NCBI RefSeq assembly: GCF_016863195.1
Contig: NZ_BOOK01000037.1
Location: forward strand, 117,259 to 181,258
DNA from: Paraplanobispora takensis
GTDB lineage: Bacteria; Actinomycetota; Actinomycetes; Streptosporangiales; Streptosporangiaceae
Direction: 5' to 3'
DNA: 64,000 nucleotides
Made by a program: the position numbers and the translations under genes
Shown here: piece by piece, positions 51,197 through 59,656 of the stretch
Numbering within the stretch: position 1 is the stretch's first letter
Layout: every line of letters starts with the position of its first letter
The notes under the pieces: generated by a model
Told to the model about the DNA's origin: nothing
What the model saw: only the letters and a program-made list of their open reading frames with translations
Databases searched by the model: none

Positions 51197-51772
51197 TCAG
51201 CGGGCCTTGTGCTGGTGGTAGTGGCGGGCGGCGCGGGCGCGGTTGCCGCAGCCGACCGAGCACCACTCCTGGCGGGCGTGCTCCTTGACGAAATAGAGCA
51301 CGCAGCGCGGGGCCGGGCAGGTCCGCAGCCGCTCGCGCTCGGGACCGGCCAGCAGGGCGATCGCCGAGGCGGCGAGAGCGGCGCGGATGCGCGGCGACCA
51401 GGCGGCCTCGGTGGCGGGGACGGTCCTGGCCACCGGCGCGCCCGCGTCCGGCCACTCCAGGCGCGGGGCCAGCGGTACGGCCAGCGCGGCGGCGTTGACC
51501 AGGTCGAGCGATTCGGCGAACCCCGGGAGGCGGTGGGCGTCGGCGCCGCTGGCCGGGTCCGGCGCGACGGCGCGGGCGAACAGGGCGCGCACGGCCTGCC
51601 GCAGCTCGACCACCTCGCGGCGCAGATCCTCGGTGGCGGTGAACCCCGGGCCGATCCCCAGCCCGGCGGCGTGCTCGCGGGCCCAGGCGGTCATCCCCGC
51701 CACGTCGGACAGCGTGTCCACCGGACCGCTCCGCGTGGCGCGGACGGTGCTGACGAACTCCAGGGCGAGCAT
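51197..51772 (-). CDS. CGNR zinc-finger (ABATE-domain) regulator
   Basis: A 191-residue protein. The N-terminal region (ALEFVSTVRATRSGPVDTLSD... to LVNAAALAVPLAP) matches the ABATE ligand-binding-like domain; the C-terminal RTCPAPRCVLYFVKEHARQEWCSVGCGNRARAARHY is the CGNR treble-clef-like zinc finger (two CxxxC/CxxxC pairs followed by CGNR), thought to bind DNA. Such proteins are stress-linked regulators of unknown ligand, common in actinobacteria. It begins MLALEFVSTVR without a clear ribosome site and ends 78 bp after the LysR gene on the opposite strand. The spacer to the LysR gene holds nothing clear. Confidence 0.87.
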   Translation of the reverse strand: MLALEFVSTVRATRSGPVDTLSDVAGMTAWAREHAAGLGIGPGFTATEDLRREVVELRQAVRALFARAVAPDPASGADAHRLPGFAESLDLVNAAALAVPLAPRLEWPDAGAPVARTVPATEAAWSPRIRAALAASAIALLAGPERERLRTCPAPRCVLYFVKEHARQEWCSVGCGNRARAARHYHQHKAR

Positions 51773-51825
51773 CCTGCGATTCTAACGCCTGGACCCGTGA
51801 GACCGGTCGCGGAGCGCGGCCGGTC

Positions 51826-52047
51826 TCACTTGCGCCGGATCGAGCGGGCGATGATGGCGACGAACCCGGAGAAGGCGAGGCCGCCGAGGACGACCGGGAG
51901 CATGACGATCGGTCCCAGCCCCGGCACGGTGATGAACAGGATCCCGACCGTGATGAACAGGGCGCCGCTGAGCAGGGCCATCCAGTCCGTGCGGTGCCAG
52001 CGGCTCCGCACCGGCACCGGGCCGGTGGAACGCGGGTCAGGCCGCAC
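51826..52047 (-). CDS. Small two-helix membrane protein coupled to the PspC protein
   Basis: A 73-residue protein with two hydrophobic helices (WMALLSGALFITVGILFITV and IVMLPVVLGGLAFSGFVAIIA), a basic N-terminus and the basic end RSIRRK. The start GTG 52047 lies inside the last codons of the upstream PspC-domain gene (11-bp overlap), so it is translationally coupled to it and probably belongs to the same envelope-stress function, perhaps as a LiaI-like partner. No family is recognised beyond that. The coupling is clear; the function is unknown. Confidence 0.7.
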   Translation of the reverse strand: MRPDPRSTGPVPVRSRWHRTDWMALLSGALFITVGILFITVPGLGPIVMLPVVLGGLAFSGFVAIIARSIRRK

Positions 52048-53827
52048 GGGTCACCTCCACGTCTCCGACGCCGGCCTTGACGGTCAGCACGATGGTCGCC
52101 ACCTCGCCCGCAGGGGTCACCTCGGGCTCCAGCACCTTCTCGTGCCTGACGTCCGCGCCGCCCTGCACCGAGTGGTCGATCTCGACGTCGCCGAGCTTGG
52201 CGTATCCGGTGACCTCGGCCCTGACGGTCGGCGGCAGGATGACGCTGATCTGGCCGACCGACACCGACGCCTCGATGACCGTCCGCGAGCCCGGCGCGAA
52301 CGTCAGGTCGCCGAGGTCCAGGGTGCCCTCGCCGACGCCCACCGTGTAGGTCCCGGCGATCTCCGACGTGGTGGCCGGCGCCCAGTCGTAGCTGCCGAAC
52401 TTCTTCGGAATGTCGCTCATGGCGGACCCCGCGATCAGGAGGAGGGACACGGCGGTGCCCGCCGCGACCAGGGCGGCCCCCCGCCCGAACCAGGCGGCGA
52501 CCAGGAGCCCACCGCCGATGGTGATGAGCATCGCGCTTCCGACGACCGTCATGTTGATCGAGCCGGAAGCGGACTGGACCGCCATGATGACCCCTCCAAT
52601 GATCATGGCCAGGAATATCGTGATGGTCCCGATGAAGGCCCGCGGCTGCTTCGGCCGGGGCTGCGGCGCCATCCGCCGGCCGTACTCGGCGAGGTCGTAG
52701 GGGATCTGCGGCGAGGGCCCCCGGCGGGGGTCCAGCGGCCGGTAGGGGCCGTACGGGGCGAAGGGCTCGCCGGAGGAGTCGTACGAGGGCGTGAGCCTCG
52801 GCTGGGCTCCCGGGCCCGGGTGGGGACCGGCGGGGGAGGCCGGATAGGGATCGCGGGGACCGGAGCCCGGCTCCGCGGGCGGCACCCGGGGACCGCCGTC
52901 CGCCGGCCCCGAGGGCGGCCGGGCGGCGAGCCTGTCGCGCGCCGCGGCCATGCGGGCGTGCGCGGCGGAGATCGCCTCGTCGACCAGCCGGCTCCGCTCG
53001 GCGAGGTCGCGCTCGGCTGCGGTGAAGCGGCTGTCGGCACCCGGAGACGCGGGGCCCGGCGACGCGGCGATCGGGGAGCCGGCGTCCGGGCCTGCGGCCT
53101 GCGGCGGGGCGGATTCCGACGCTGCGGCCGGGGAGCCGGCGTCCGGGCGTGCGGTCTGCGGCGGGACGGGGCCCGGCGGCGGAGGGATGTACGGCGGCAT
53201 CGGCGGGGGCGGGGCGCCCGGGCCCGCGAGATGCGGATATGCGGCGTGCGGGGGCGCGGGCGGCGGGAAGCCGGCGGGGTCCTGCTCCGGATGCCCGGCC
53301 ACCGGCCGCGGGGCCGCCGCGGGACCGGTGCGGCGCGCGCTGCGCAGCCGCTCGGGCAGCGTCCTGGCCAGGGCCAGCAGGTCGACGCCGCGGGCGTGGG
53401 CGGTGAGGAGGGCGACGGCGAACACGGTGCCCACCACGAGGGTGGGCGTGCCGAAGTCGCCGGAACTCAGGTTGATGACCAGGCCGAAGGCGAAGACGCC
53501 GGTCAGCAAGGCCATGACGGTCTCGGCGTCGAAGTCGCGCCGCGTCCACTGCTCCATGTGGCCGGGAGCGCCGTCGGGCTCCCGCATCAGCAGGAACGCC
53601 GCGATGTAGAGGATGACGCCGACGCCCGAGGCGAGCACCAGCATCGCGAAGCCGACGCGGAAGAGCACCGGATCGACCCGGGAGTAACGGCCCAGGCCCG
53701 CGCACACCCCCGTCAGGATGCGTCCCTCACTGCTGCGGCGGAGCCTGCGCTCCTCGCCGGCGGCGACGGCGGACGGCGGGTCGGGCGAGATGCTCGCCGG
53801 GTCCTGGGGGCTCCCGGTGTCGGTCAT
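52037..53827 (-). CDS. PspC-domain membrane protein with C-terminal adhesin/LiaF-like domain (EsrI-like)
   Basis: A 596-residue protein. LRRSSEGRILTGVCAGLGRYSRVDPVLFRVGFAML (about residues 35-70) is a PspC domain with its helix. A second pair of helices (about 105-150) precedes a very long Pro/Ala/Gly-rich region (about 180-410) containing a 19-residue duplication (PDAGSP-type, DNA period 57 bp near 53073-53166). Three more helices and a beta-repeat region (GTLDLGDLTFAPGSRTVIEASVSVGQISVILP) like the LiaF/toastrack domain end the protein. It is divergent from a PspC-type histidine kinase and its response regulator, the layout of EsrISR in Corynebacterium glutamicum, where EsrI restrains the kinase until the envelope is stressed. 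Confidence 0.83.
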   Translation of the reverse strand: MTDTGSPQDPASISPDPPSAVAAGEERRLRRSSEGRILTGVCAGLGRYSRVDPVLFRVGFAMLVLASGVGVILYIAAFLLMREPDGAPGHMEQWTRRDFDAETVMALLTGVFAFGLVINLSSGDFGTPTLVVGTVFAVALLTAHARGVDLLALARTLPERLRSARRTGPAAAPRPVAGHPEQDPAGFPPPAPPHAAYPHLAGPGAPPPPMPPYIPPPPGPVPPQTARPDAGSPAAASESAPPQAAGPDAGSPIAASPGPASPGADSRFTAAERDLAERSRLVDEAISAAHARMAAARDRLAARPPSGPADGGPRVPPAEPGSGPRDPYPASPAGPHPGPGAQPRLTPSYDSSGEPFAPYGPYRPLDPRRGPSPQIPYDLAEYGRRMAPQPRPKQPRAFIGTITIFLAMIIGGVIMAVQSASGSINMTVVGSAMLITIGGGLLVAAWFGRGAALVAAGTAVSLLLIAGSAMSDIPKKFGSYDWAPATTSEIAGTYTVGVGEGTLDLGDLTFAPGSRTVIEASVSVGQISVILPPTVRAEVTGYAKLGDVEIDHSVQGGADVRHEKVLEPEVTPAGEVATIVLTVKAGVGDVEVTRAA

Positions 53828-53869
53828 GTTCTCATCGTGGCCCCTCTCCCGGTCCGTCCGCATCCGGGA

Positions 53870-53913
53870 CACCCCTGAGTCGTCCCCGATGAGGGGGGTC
53901 GTTCTCAGGGGTG
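53870..53913. promoter_or_regulatory. Inverted-repeat operator in the divergent EsrISR-like promoter
   Basis: CACCCCTGAG (53870-53879) and CTCAGGGGTG (53904-53913) are a perfect 10-bp inverted repeat with 24 bases between, which themselves hold CCCC and GGGG arms. It lies between the PspC gene and the kinase gene and is a good candidate site for the downstream response regulator. Autoregulation is inferred. Confidence 0.6.
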
Positions 53914-53969
53914 CGCCAGGGGAAGTCCCGATGCGCCGGGCCGCCGGGACGTGTGACGATGACGGAGTT

Positions 53970-55211
53970 ATGGCTGACCGACAGACGTCGCGCGGACCCG
54001 CCGCGGACAAGACATCCAACGACGCGGCACCCGCGACCTCCGGGGGCACCGACCTCCTGCGGCTGATCAGGCCGGTGGAGGGACGGCTGGTGGCCGGCGT
54101 GGCCCAGGGCGTGGCCGACCAGCTCAGGCTCGACCCGGTGGTGCTGCGGCTGGCCTTCGTGCTGCTCACGGTGCTCGACGGGATCGGCGCCGTGGCGTAC
54201 GCGGCGCTGTGGATGTTCACCCCGCGCGCGCCGTACGAGGGCAGGGAGCCCGGACGCGACTGGAGCCAGATCGCCGCCTACGGCGCGATCGCCCTGGCGC
54301 TGATGGCCCTGGGCTGGCTCACCGGCGCCTCGGCCGGCGGGATCGGCGCCTGGCCGATCGCGGTCGGCGGGATCGGTTCGCTGATCCTGTGGCAGCAGGC
54401 CGACCCGGACCGGCGGCGGCGCTGGATGGACTCGACGGTGGGGCAGGCGCGCAAGAACTGGGTCCGCACGATCGCGGGCCTGGTGCTCGTGGTCGTCGGC
54501 GCGATCGGGTTCCTGGCCCTCAACGACGAGCTGGGCAAGGCCCAGCCCGGCTTCGTGTTCACGCTCGTGGTCGTGGGCGGCGTCGCGCTCATCGCCGCGC
54601 CCTGGCTGGCGGGGCTGTGGAAGGAGCTCCAGCGCGAGCGGCGCGAGCGCATCCGGCAGGAGGAGCGGGCGGAGTTCGCCGCGCACGTGCACGACTCGGT
54701 GCTGCACACGCTGACGCTGATCCAGCGCAACGCGCAGGACTCCCGCGAGGTGATGAGGCTCGCCCGCTCCCAGGAGCGCGAGCTGCGCAACTGGCTGTAC
54801 CAGCCCAAGCAGGACGCCGACGCGTCGGTGGCCGCGGCCGTACGGCGGGTCGCCGCCGAGGAGGAGGACGCCCACGGGGTGCCGATCGAGGTCGTCTGCG
54901 TGGGAGACTGCCCGTTGACGCCTGAACTGTCCGCAATGATGCAGGCCGCACGCCAGGCGATGGTCAACGCCGCGAAATACTCCGGCTCACCGGCCGTCTC
55001 CGTCTACGCGGAGGTGGAGCCGGGCGAGGTCACCGTCTTCGTCCGGGACCGGGGCGTCGGTTTCGACATGAGCGAGGTGCCCGAGGACCGGATGGGGATC
55101 CGCCAGTCGATCATCGGGAGGATGGAGCGCAACGGGGGCAGCGCCCGCGTGCGGACCGAGCTCGGCGAGGGTACGGAAGTGATGTTGACCATGAAGCTGG
55201 AGAGCTCGTGA
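53970..55211 (+). CDS. PspC-domain sensor histidine kinase (EsrS-like)
   Basis: A 413-residue kinase. Residues 35-95 form a PspC domain (LIRPVEGRLVAGVAQGVADQLRLDPVVLRLAFVLLTVLDGIGAVAYAALWMF). Four further helices follow to about residue 215. The HisKA_3-type dimerisation domain has AAHVHDSVLHTLTLIQRNA with phosphoacceptor H241, and the ATPase domain has VNAAKYSGSPAVSV, VRDRGVGFD and MGIRQSIIGRMERNGGSARV. It senses envelope state inside the membrane rather than by an outer domain and phosphorylates the regulator encoded 61 bp downstream. It starts MADRQTSRGP with GGAG close upstream. Divergent from a PspC membrane protein. Confidence 0.92.
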   Translation: MADRQTSRGPAADKTSNDAAPATSGGTDLLRLIRPVEGRLVAGVAQGVADQLRLDPVVLRLAFVLLTVLDGIGAVAYAALWMFTPRAPYEGREPGRDWSQIAAYGAIALALMALGWLTGASAGGIGAWPIAVGGIGSLILWQQADPDRRRRWMDSTVGQARKNWVRTIAGLVLVVVGAIGFLALNDELGKAQPGFVFTLVVVGGVALIAAPWLAGLWKELQRERRERIRQEERAEFAAHVHDSVLHTLTLIQRNAQDSREVMRLARSQERELRNWLYQPKQDADASVAAAVRRVAAEEEDAHGVPIEVVCVGDCPLTPELSAMMQAARQAMVNAAKYSGSPAVSVYAEVEPGEVTVFVRDRGVGFDMSEVPEDRMGIRQSIIGRMERNGGSARVRTELGEGTEVMLTMKLESS

Positions 55212-55272
55212 CCCTCGGGCCGCGGGCGGCGGGGGCGTTCAGCGAAGTGAACGAGGATCGGTGAGGAAGCAC

Positions 55273-55911
55273 ATGGGCAACGTCAGAGTCCTGATCGTCG
55301 ACGACCACCGGCTGTTCCGCTCCGGGGTCCGGGCCGAGCTGGGCGAGTCCATCGAGGTGATCGGCGAGGCCGAGGACGTGGAGTCCGCGGTGAAGACGAT
55401 CGCCGAGCTCCAGCCCGACGTCGTCCTGCTCGACGTGCACATGCCCGGCGGCGGCGGCCAGGAGGTCCTGCGCCGCGTCCTGGGCTCGGGCTCACAGGTC
55501 CGCTTCCTCGCCCTGTCGGTCTCCGACGCCGCCGAGGACGTCATCGGCGTGATCCGGGGCGGCGCCCGGGGCTACGTCACCAAGACGATCAGCGGCCGCG
55601 AGCTCACCGACGCCATCCGCCGGGTGGCCGAGGGCGACGCGGTCTTCTCCCCGCGGCTGGCCGGGTTCGTGCTGGACGCCTTCGCCTCCACCGAGGCCCC
55701 GCCGATCGATCCCGAGCTGGACTCCCTGACCCAGCGCGAGCGCGAGGTCCTGCGGCTGATCGCCCGGGGCTACGCCTACAAGGAGATCGCCAAGGAGCTG
55801 TTCATCTCCGTCAAGACCGTCGAGACCCACGTCTCGTCCGTGCTGCGCAAGCTCCAGCTCTCCAACCGCCACGAGCTCTCCCGCTGGGCCACCGCCCGCC
55901 GGCTGGTCTAG
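55273..55911 (+). CDS. NarL/LuxR-family response regulator (EsrR-like)
   Basis: A 212-residue response regulator. The receiver domain has IVDDHRLFRSGVRAEL (acid pair D10, D11), VVLLDVHMPG (phosphorylated D54) and GYVTKTISGREL (conserved lysine). The C-terminal LuxR/FixJ helix-turn-helix reads SLTQREREVLRLIARGYAYKEIAKELFISVKTVETHVSSVLRKLQ. It is the partner of the adjacent PspC-type kinase, and the inverted repeat at 53870 may be one of its sites. ATG 55273 has GAGGAAG 4 bases upstream; a GTG at 55261 with its own GAGG would add four residues and cannot be excluded. Confidence 0.93.
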   Translation: MGNVRVLIVDDHRLFRSGVRAELGESIEVIGEAEDVESAVKTIAELQPDVVLLDVHMPGGGGQEVLRRVLGSGSQVRFLALSVSDAAEDVIGVIRGGARGYVTKTISGRELTDAIRRVAEGDAVFSPRLAGFVLDAFASTEAPPIDPELDSLTQREREVLRLIARGYAYKEIAKELFISVKTVETHVSSVLRKLQLSNRHELSRWATARRLV

Positions 55912-56001
55912 CCCCGGCGGCCCCGGACCCGCGGCGGCACAACGGCCAGGTGACCTTCACGACCATGTACGGCGCGCATCTCGTGTGCGAATCTGCGGAA
56001 T

Positions 56002-57468
56002 ATGGGCCGTGACGTACCCGCAATGGTGTTCAGCCGGGAAGACCGGAAACGTTACCGGGACAAGATCCATGTCTGTCTCGACGTCCTCGCGCAGATGCTC
56101 AACGACTCCCGCTTCGACTTCGAGCAACCGAAGGCCGGGCTGGAGATCGAGCTCAACCTGGTGGACGAGCGCGGCGAGCCCGCGATGAAGAACGCCGAGG
56201 TGCTGGCCGCCATCGCCGAGCCCGACTGGTCCACCGAGCTGGGCCAGTTCAACGTCGAGATCAACGTCGTGCCCGAGTCCCTTGAGGGGGACGGCGCCGC
56301 GCGGCTGGAGCAGGGCGTCCGGGACCGGCTCAACCGCGCCGAGGAGCGGGCGCGCACGGTCGGCGGGCGGATCATGATGATCGGCACCCTGCCCACGCTG
56401 CGGGAGGGCGACCTCAACGAGGGCACGCTGTCGGCCAACCCGCGCTATCACCTGCTCAACGAGCAGATCTTCGCGGCCCTGGGCGAGGACCTCCACCTGT
56501 TCATCGAGGGTGAGGAGGTCCTGGACACCTACGCCGACAGCATCGCCCCCGCCAGCTGCACCAGCACCCAGCTCCATCTCCAGGTCAGCCCCGAGGCGTT
56601 CGCCGCCCACTGGAACGCGGCGCAGACCATCGCGGGCGTGCAGGTGGCGGTGGCGGCCAACGCGCCGTTCGCATTCGGCAGGCGCCTGTGGCAGGAGACC
56701 AGGATCCCTCTGTTCCAGCAGGCGGTCGACACCCGCACCGTCGAGCTGAAGGCCCAGGGCGTGCGGCCGAGGGTGTGGTTCGGCGAGCAGTGGATCACCT
56801 CGGTCTTCGACCTGTTCGAGGAGAACGTGCGCTACTTCTCCACGCTGCTGCCTCTGTGCGAGGACACCGACCCGAGGCAGGAGCTGGCCAGGGGCAGGGC
56901 CCCGCAGCTCGACGAGCTCACCCTGCACAACGGGACCGTCTACCGGTGGAACCGGCCGGTCTACGCGGTCGTGGACGGCGTACCCCACCTCCGGGTGGAG
57001 AACCGGGTGCTGCCCGCGGGTCCGTCGGTGGCGGACATCGCCGCCAACGCCGCCTTCTTCTACGGGCTCATGCGGGTCCTGCCGTACGCCGACCGCCCGG
57101 TGTGGACGCGCATGTCCTTCGCCGCGGCCGAGGACAACCTGAACACCGCCGCCCGCCACGGGATGGACGCCCGGCTCTACTGGCCGGGCCTGGGCGAGGC
57201 GCCCGCCTCCGAGCTCGTCCTGCGCCACCTGCTCCCGCTCGCCTACGAGGGGCTGGATCTGTGGGGGGTGGACCCCGAGCCGCGGGACCGGTTGCTCGGG
57301 ATCGTCGAGCGGCGGTGCGTGACGGGCAGGACCGGGGCGCGCTGGCAGACGGACACGGTGGAGGCACTCGACAAGGGCGACAGGTACGAGGCGCTGCGCC
57401 GGATGACCCTGCTGTACATGGAGCACATGCACGGCAACGAGCCCGTCCACACCTGGCCCACGGCTTGA
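56002..57468 (+). CDS. Glutamate-cysteine ligase family (GCS2-like) protein
   Basis: A 488-residue protein of the carboxylate-amine ligase group. LEIELNLVDERGEPAMKN (about residues 47-64) and TELGQFNVEINVVPESLEG (about 75-93) carry the glutamates that bind metal and ATP in this fold; NPRYHLLNEQIFAALG, SCTSTQLHLQVSPEAF and ENRVLPAGPSVADIAANAAFFYGLM follow. Members form gamma-glutamyl peptide-like bonds from an amino acid, an amine and ATP. Actinomycetes use mycothiol rather than glutathione, so this may serve another gamma-glutamyl product; the substrate is unknown. No neighbour gives a hint: a two-component pair precedes it and WhiB follows. The start lacks a clear ribosome site; GAATCT 10 bases before may be a promoter element. 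Confidence 0.83.
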   Translation: MGRDVPAMVFSREDRKRYRDKIHVCLDVLAQMLNDSRFDFEQPKAGLEIELNLVDERGEPAMKNAEVLAAIAEPDWSTELGQFNVEINVVPESLEGDGAARLEQGVRDRLNRAEERARTVGGRIMMIGTLPTLREGDLNEGTLSANPRYHLLNEQIFAALGEDLHLFIEGEEVLDTYADSIAPASCTSTQLHLQVSPEAFAAHWNAAQTIAGVQVAVAANAPFAFGRRLWQETRIPLFQQAVDTRTVELKAQGVRPRVWFGEQWITSVFDLFEENVRYFSTLLPLCEDTDPRQELARGRAPQLDELTLHNGTVYRWNRPVYAVVDGVPHLRVENRVLPAGPSVADIAANAAFFYGLMRVLPYADRPVWTRMSFAAAEDNLNTAARHGMDARLYWPGLGEAPASELVLRHLLPLAYEGLDLWGVDPEPRDRLLGIVERRCVTGRTGARWQTDTVEALDKGDRYEALRRMTLLYMEHMHGNEPVHTWPTA

Positions 57469-57596
57469 GCCCGTCATCCGCGCGTGCGCCGCGGATACCT
57501 CGCCGTGGTTACCCCGGAATCCGCCGGAAGGCTGATGTCGCAGGTCCGGGGGCCGCCTAGTCTGATGGCCGGTGATCCACCAGGGGGTGATGTCTC

Positions 57597-57860
57597 ATGC
57601 GGATGAACGTCCGCGAGATCGGCTGGGCCGTGCGGAGCGCCTGCCGGGGGAGTGATCCGGAGCTGTTCTTCCCGTTGTCGCCGTCGGCGGAGCAGGAGGC
57701 GCGGGCGAAGGCGGTCTGCGCCCGCTGCCCGGTGATGGACGACTGCCGCGCCTACGCCGTACGGGCGGGCGAGCCCGAGGGGATCTGGGGAGGTCTCACT
57801 GTGAAGGAACGGCGCGGCCTGCGCTTCCCGGCCGGATGGCGTCGCAGGGCGGCGGGATGA
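57597..57860 (+). CDS. WhiB-family iron-sulfur transcription regulator
   Basis: An 87-residue WhiB-like protein. C16, C41, C44 and C50 (SACRGSDPELFF... VCARCPVMDDC) bind a 4Fe-4S cluster that senses oxygen or nitric oxide; EGIWGGLT is the G[VI]WGG turn and RRGLRFPAGWRRRAAG the basic DNA-binding tail. WhiB-like proteins work bound to the primary sigma factor. AGGGGGTGA sits 6 bases before ATG 57597; TAGTCT at 57558 may be the -10 box. The stop overlaps the start of a CPBP protease gene (ATGA), so both are made together, an uncommon partnership. The upstream 128 bp hold no other gene. Confidence 0.95.
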   Translation: MRMNVREIGWAVRSACRGSDPELFFPLSPSAEQEARAKAVCARCPVMDDCRAYAVRAGEPEGIWGGLTVKERRGLRFPAGWRRRAAG

Positions 57861-58795
57861 ACCGCCTCACCGCGGCCGTGCGGGCCCTGCCCGGAGGGGC
57901 GGCCCGCCTCGCGGCGACCGTGCGGAATTCGCCGGGCGGGGCGGCTCTCCTCGCGGCGGTCACGCGCCCCTCGCCGACGGCGACGTCCGCTTCCCGCACA
58001 TCCGCTTCCCGCGCGTCCGCGAAGACGCTCGCCGGCGTGGTGGGCGTGATGGTGGCGGCCAACGTGCTCAACAACCGGGTCGCGCCCCGCCTGGCCCCGG
58101 CCACCTCGGCCGCGGCGACGGGGGCGATGCTCGCCATGGCCCGCGGGTCCGGGCTCTCCTGGCCTGAGCTGGGCTTCCGGGACGGCGCGCGCGGCCTGAA
58201 GGTCGGCGGGGCGCTGGCCGCCGCCGTCGCCGGGGTGTACGGCGTGGGCATCGCGATCCCCGCCACCCGCCGGTTCTTCCGCGACGAGCGCGCCCTGGCC
58301 CTGTCGTGGCCCCGCGTGCTGGAGGAGGCCCTGGTCCAGGTGCCGTTCGGCACGGTCCTGCTGGAGGAGGTGGGCTTCCGCGGGGTGCTGTACGGCCTGC
58401 TGGCCCGCTCCCACGGGACGCTCACGGCCACCGGGGTCTCCTCGGCCCTGTTCGGCCTCTGGCACATCCTGCCCGCGATCGACATGAGCAGGGCCAACCC
58501 CGCGCTGGCCCATGTGATGGAGATGGAGGAGCCGCCGGAAGGCGCGGGCGAGCACCCGGCGGGGGAACCGGGAGAGCGGCCGGAGGCAGCGGGCGAGCGC
58601 CGGGCGGGGGAGCGGGCCATGGAGCCCGCGGAGGTGGCGCGGGTGGTGGCCGGGTCGGTCGTCTTCACCGCGCTGGCCGGGATCCTGTTCTGCGAGCTGC
58701 GCCGCCACCACGGCCTCGTCGCGCCCTCGGGGCTGCACATCGCCACCAACTCGCTGGGCTACCTCTTCGCCAAGATCGCCCCGAAGGACCCGTGA
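57857..58795 (+). CDS. CPBP (CAAX-like) intramembrane protease
   Basis: A 312-residue membrane protein with about seven helices. The CPBP/ABI motif 1 is LLEEVGFRGVLYGLL (E170, E171, R176), motif 2 is ALFGLWHILPA (H203) and motif 3 is PSGLHIATNSLGYLF with a late histidine. These proteins are relatives of the Rce1 prenyl protease; bacterial members process or protect against small peptides and affect membrane stress. A charged loop (about 222-260, PEGAGEHPAGEPGERPEAAGERRAGER) lies between motifs. The N-terminal 60 residues contain a duplicated GGAARLAATVR/GGAALLAAVTR-like element and an alanine/serine-rich stretch. Translation is coupled to WhiB by the ATGA overlap. Confidence 0.85.
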   Translation: MNRLTAAVRALPGGAARLAATVRNSPGGAALLAAVTRPSPTATSASRTSASRASAKTLAGVVGVMVAANVLNNRVAPRLAPATSAAATGAMLAMARGSGLSWPELGFRDGARGLKVGGALAAAVAGVYGVGIAIPATRRFFRDERALALSWPRVLEEALVQVPFGTVLLEEVGFRGVLYGLLARSHGTLTATGVSSALFGLWHILPAIDMSRANPALAHVMEMEEPPEGAGEHPAGEPGERPEAAGERRAGERAMEPAEVARVVAGSVVFTALAGILFCELRRHHGLVAPSGLHIATNSLGYLFAKIAPKDP

Positions 58796-58822
58796 GGCGC
58801 GCGCCCGCAGGGGGCCGCGGCC

Positions 58823-59572
58823 TCAGGAGGGCGGCGCCTCCCCGGTGAGGAGGCCGCGGGCCACCAGCTCCACCGTGACCAGTACGGCCACCGCCTCGGC
58901 GGCCAGCAGCGCGACCAGCACGACCAGCTGCACCACCCCCGCGTGGATCGGGTCTGCCCCGCCCAGCAGCATGCCCACGAAGGCTCCCGGCAGCGTGACG
59001 AGGCCCACGGTCCTCGTCTGGTCGAGGGCGGGGACCAGCGCCTGCGCCGCCGCCGGGCGGCAGATCTCCAGCGCCGCGTCCCGGCCGGAGAAGCCCAGCG
59101 AGAGCGCCGCCTCCACCTCGCCGCGCCGCTGGATGAGCTCGTCGGCCGCCCGGCGCCCCGCCAGCGCCGTGGCCGTCAGGCACCCTCCCAGCAGGATGCC
59201 CGCGACGGGGATCAGGGCGAGGCCCTGCGGCGGGACGGTCCCGGTCCCGGCCAGGAGCAGGAAGACCGGCAGGCTCCCGGCCCCGATGGGGACGGCGGCC
59301 CACCAGGCCGCCCGGCCCGGGATGATCCTGCGCCCCGCGGTCACGCTCGCCACGCCGTACATGACCAGAATGAAGGCGGCCGACGCGAGCGGCCGCCGGG
59401 CCGCCCACACGATGATCAGCGAGACCGCGCCGAGCTGGACGACGGCGCGCAGGCACGCGGTCAGCACGGCCCCGCCGTGCCCGAGCCGGCCGAGCACGGA
59501 GACGGCGGCGCCCGCGAGCGACAACAGGACCACGACGACGGCGGTGGCCGGGGAGACGGCGATGGTGCTCAC
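58823..59572 (-). CDS. FetB/YbbM-type ABC transporter permease
   Basis: A 249-residue membrane protein of the UPF0014 family, now called FetB, with about seven helices. LRAVVQLGAVSLII, YGVASVTAGRRIIPG, PVAGILLGGCLTATALAGRRAADEL and the cytoplasmic loop EAALSLGFSGRDAALEICRPAAAQALVPALDQTRTVGLVTLPGAFVGMLLGG are all family-typical. In E. coli FetAB is implicated in iron export and oxidative-stress resistance. The ATP-binding partner FetA is not next to it, so it is an orphan here and may use a distant ATPase. The start is GTG 59572 without a good ribosome site. It is convergent with the CPBP protease gene, 27 bp away. Confidence 0.88.
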   Translation of the reverse strand: MSTIAVSPATAVVVVLLSLAGAAVSVLGRLGHGGAVLTACLRAVVQLGAVSLIIVWAARRPLASAAFILVMYGVASVTAGRRIIPGRAAWWAAVPIGAGSLPVFLLLAGTGTVPPQGLALIPVAGILLGGCLTATALAGRRAADELIQRRGEVEAALSLGFSGRDAALEICRPAAAQALVPALDQTRTVGLVTLPGAFVGMLLGGADPIHAGVVQLVVLVALLAAEAVAVLVTVELVARGLLTGEAPPS

Positions 59573-59656
59573 GGGACAAGAGCATCCCCCACCCCCCGGA
59601 CGCGGCCCCGTCCGCCCCGCGCCGGGCGGTCGCGGTCCCGCCGGGGCCGGGATCCC

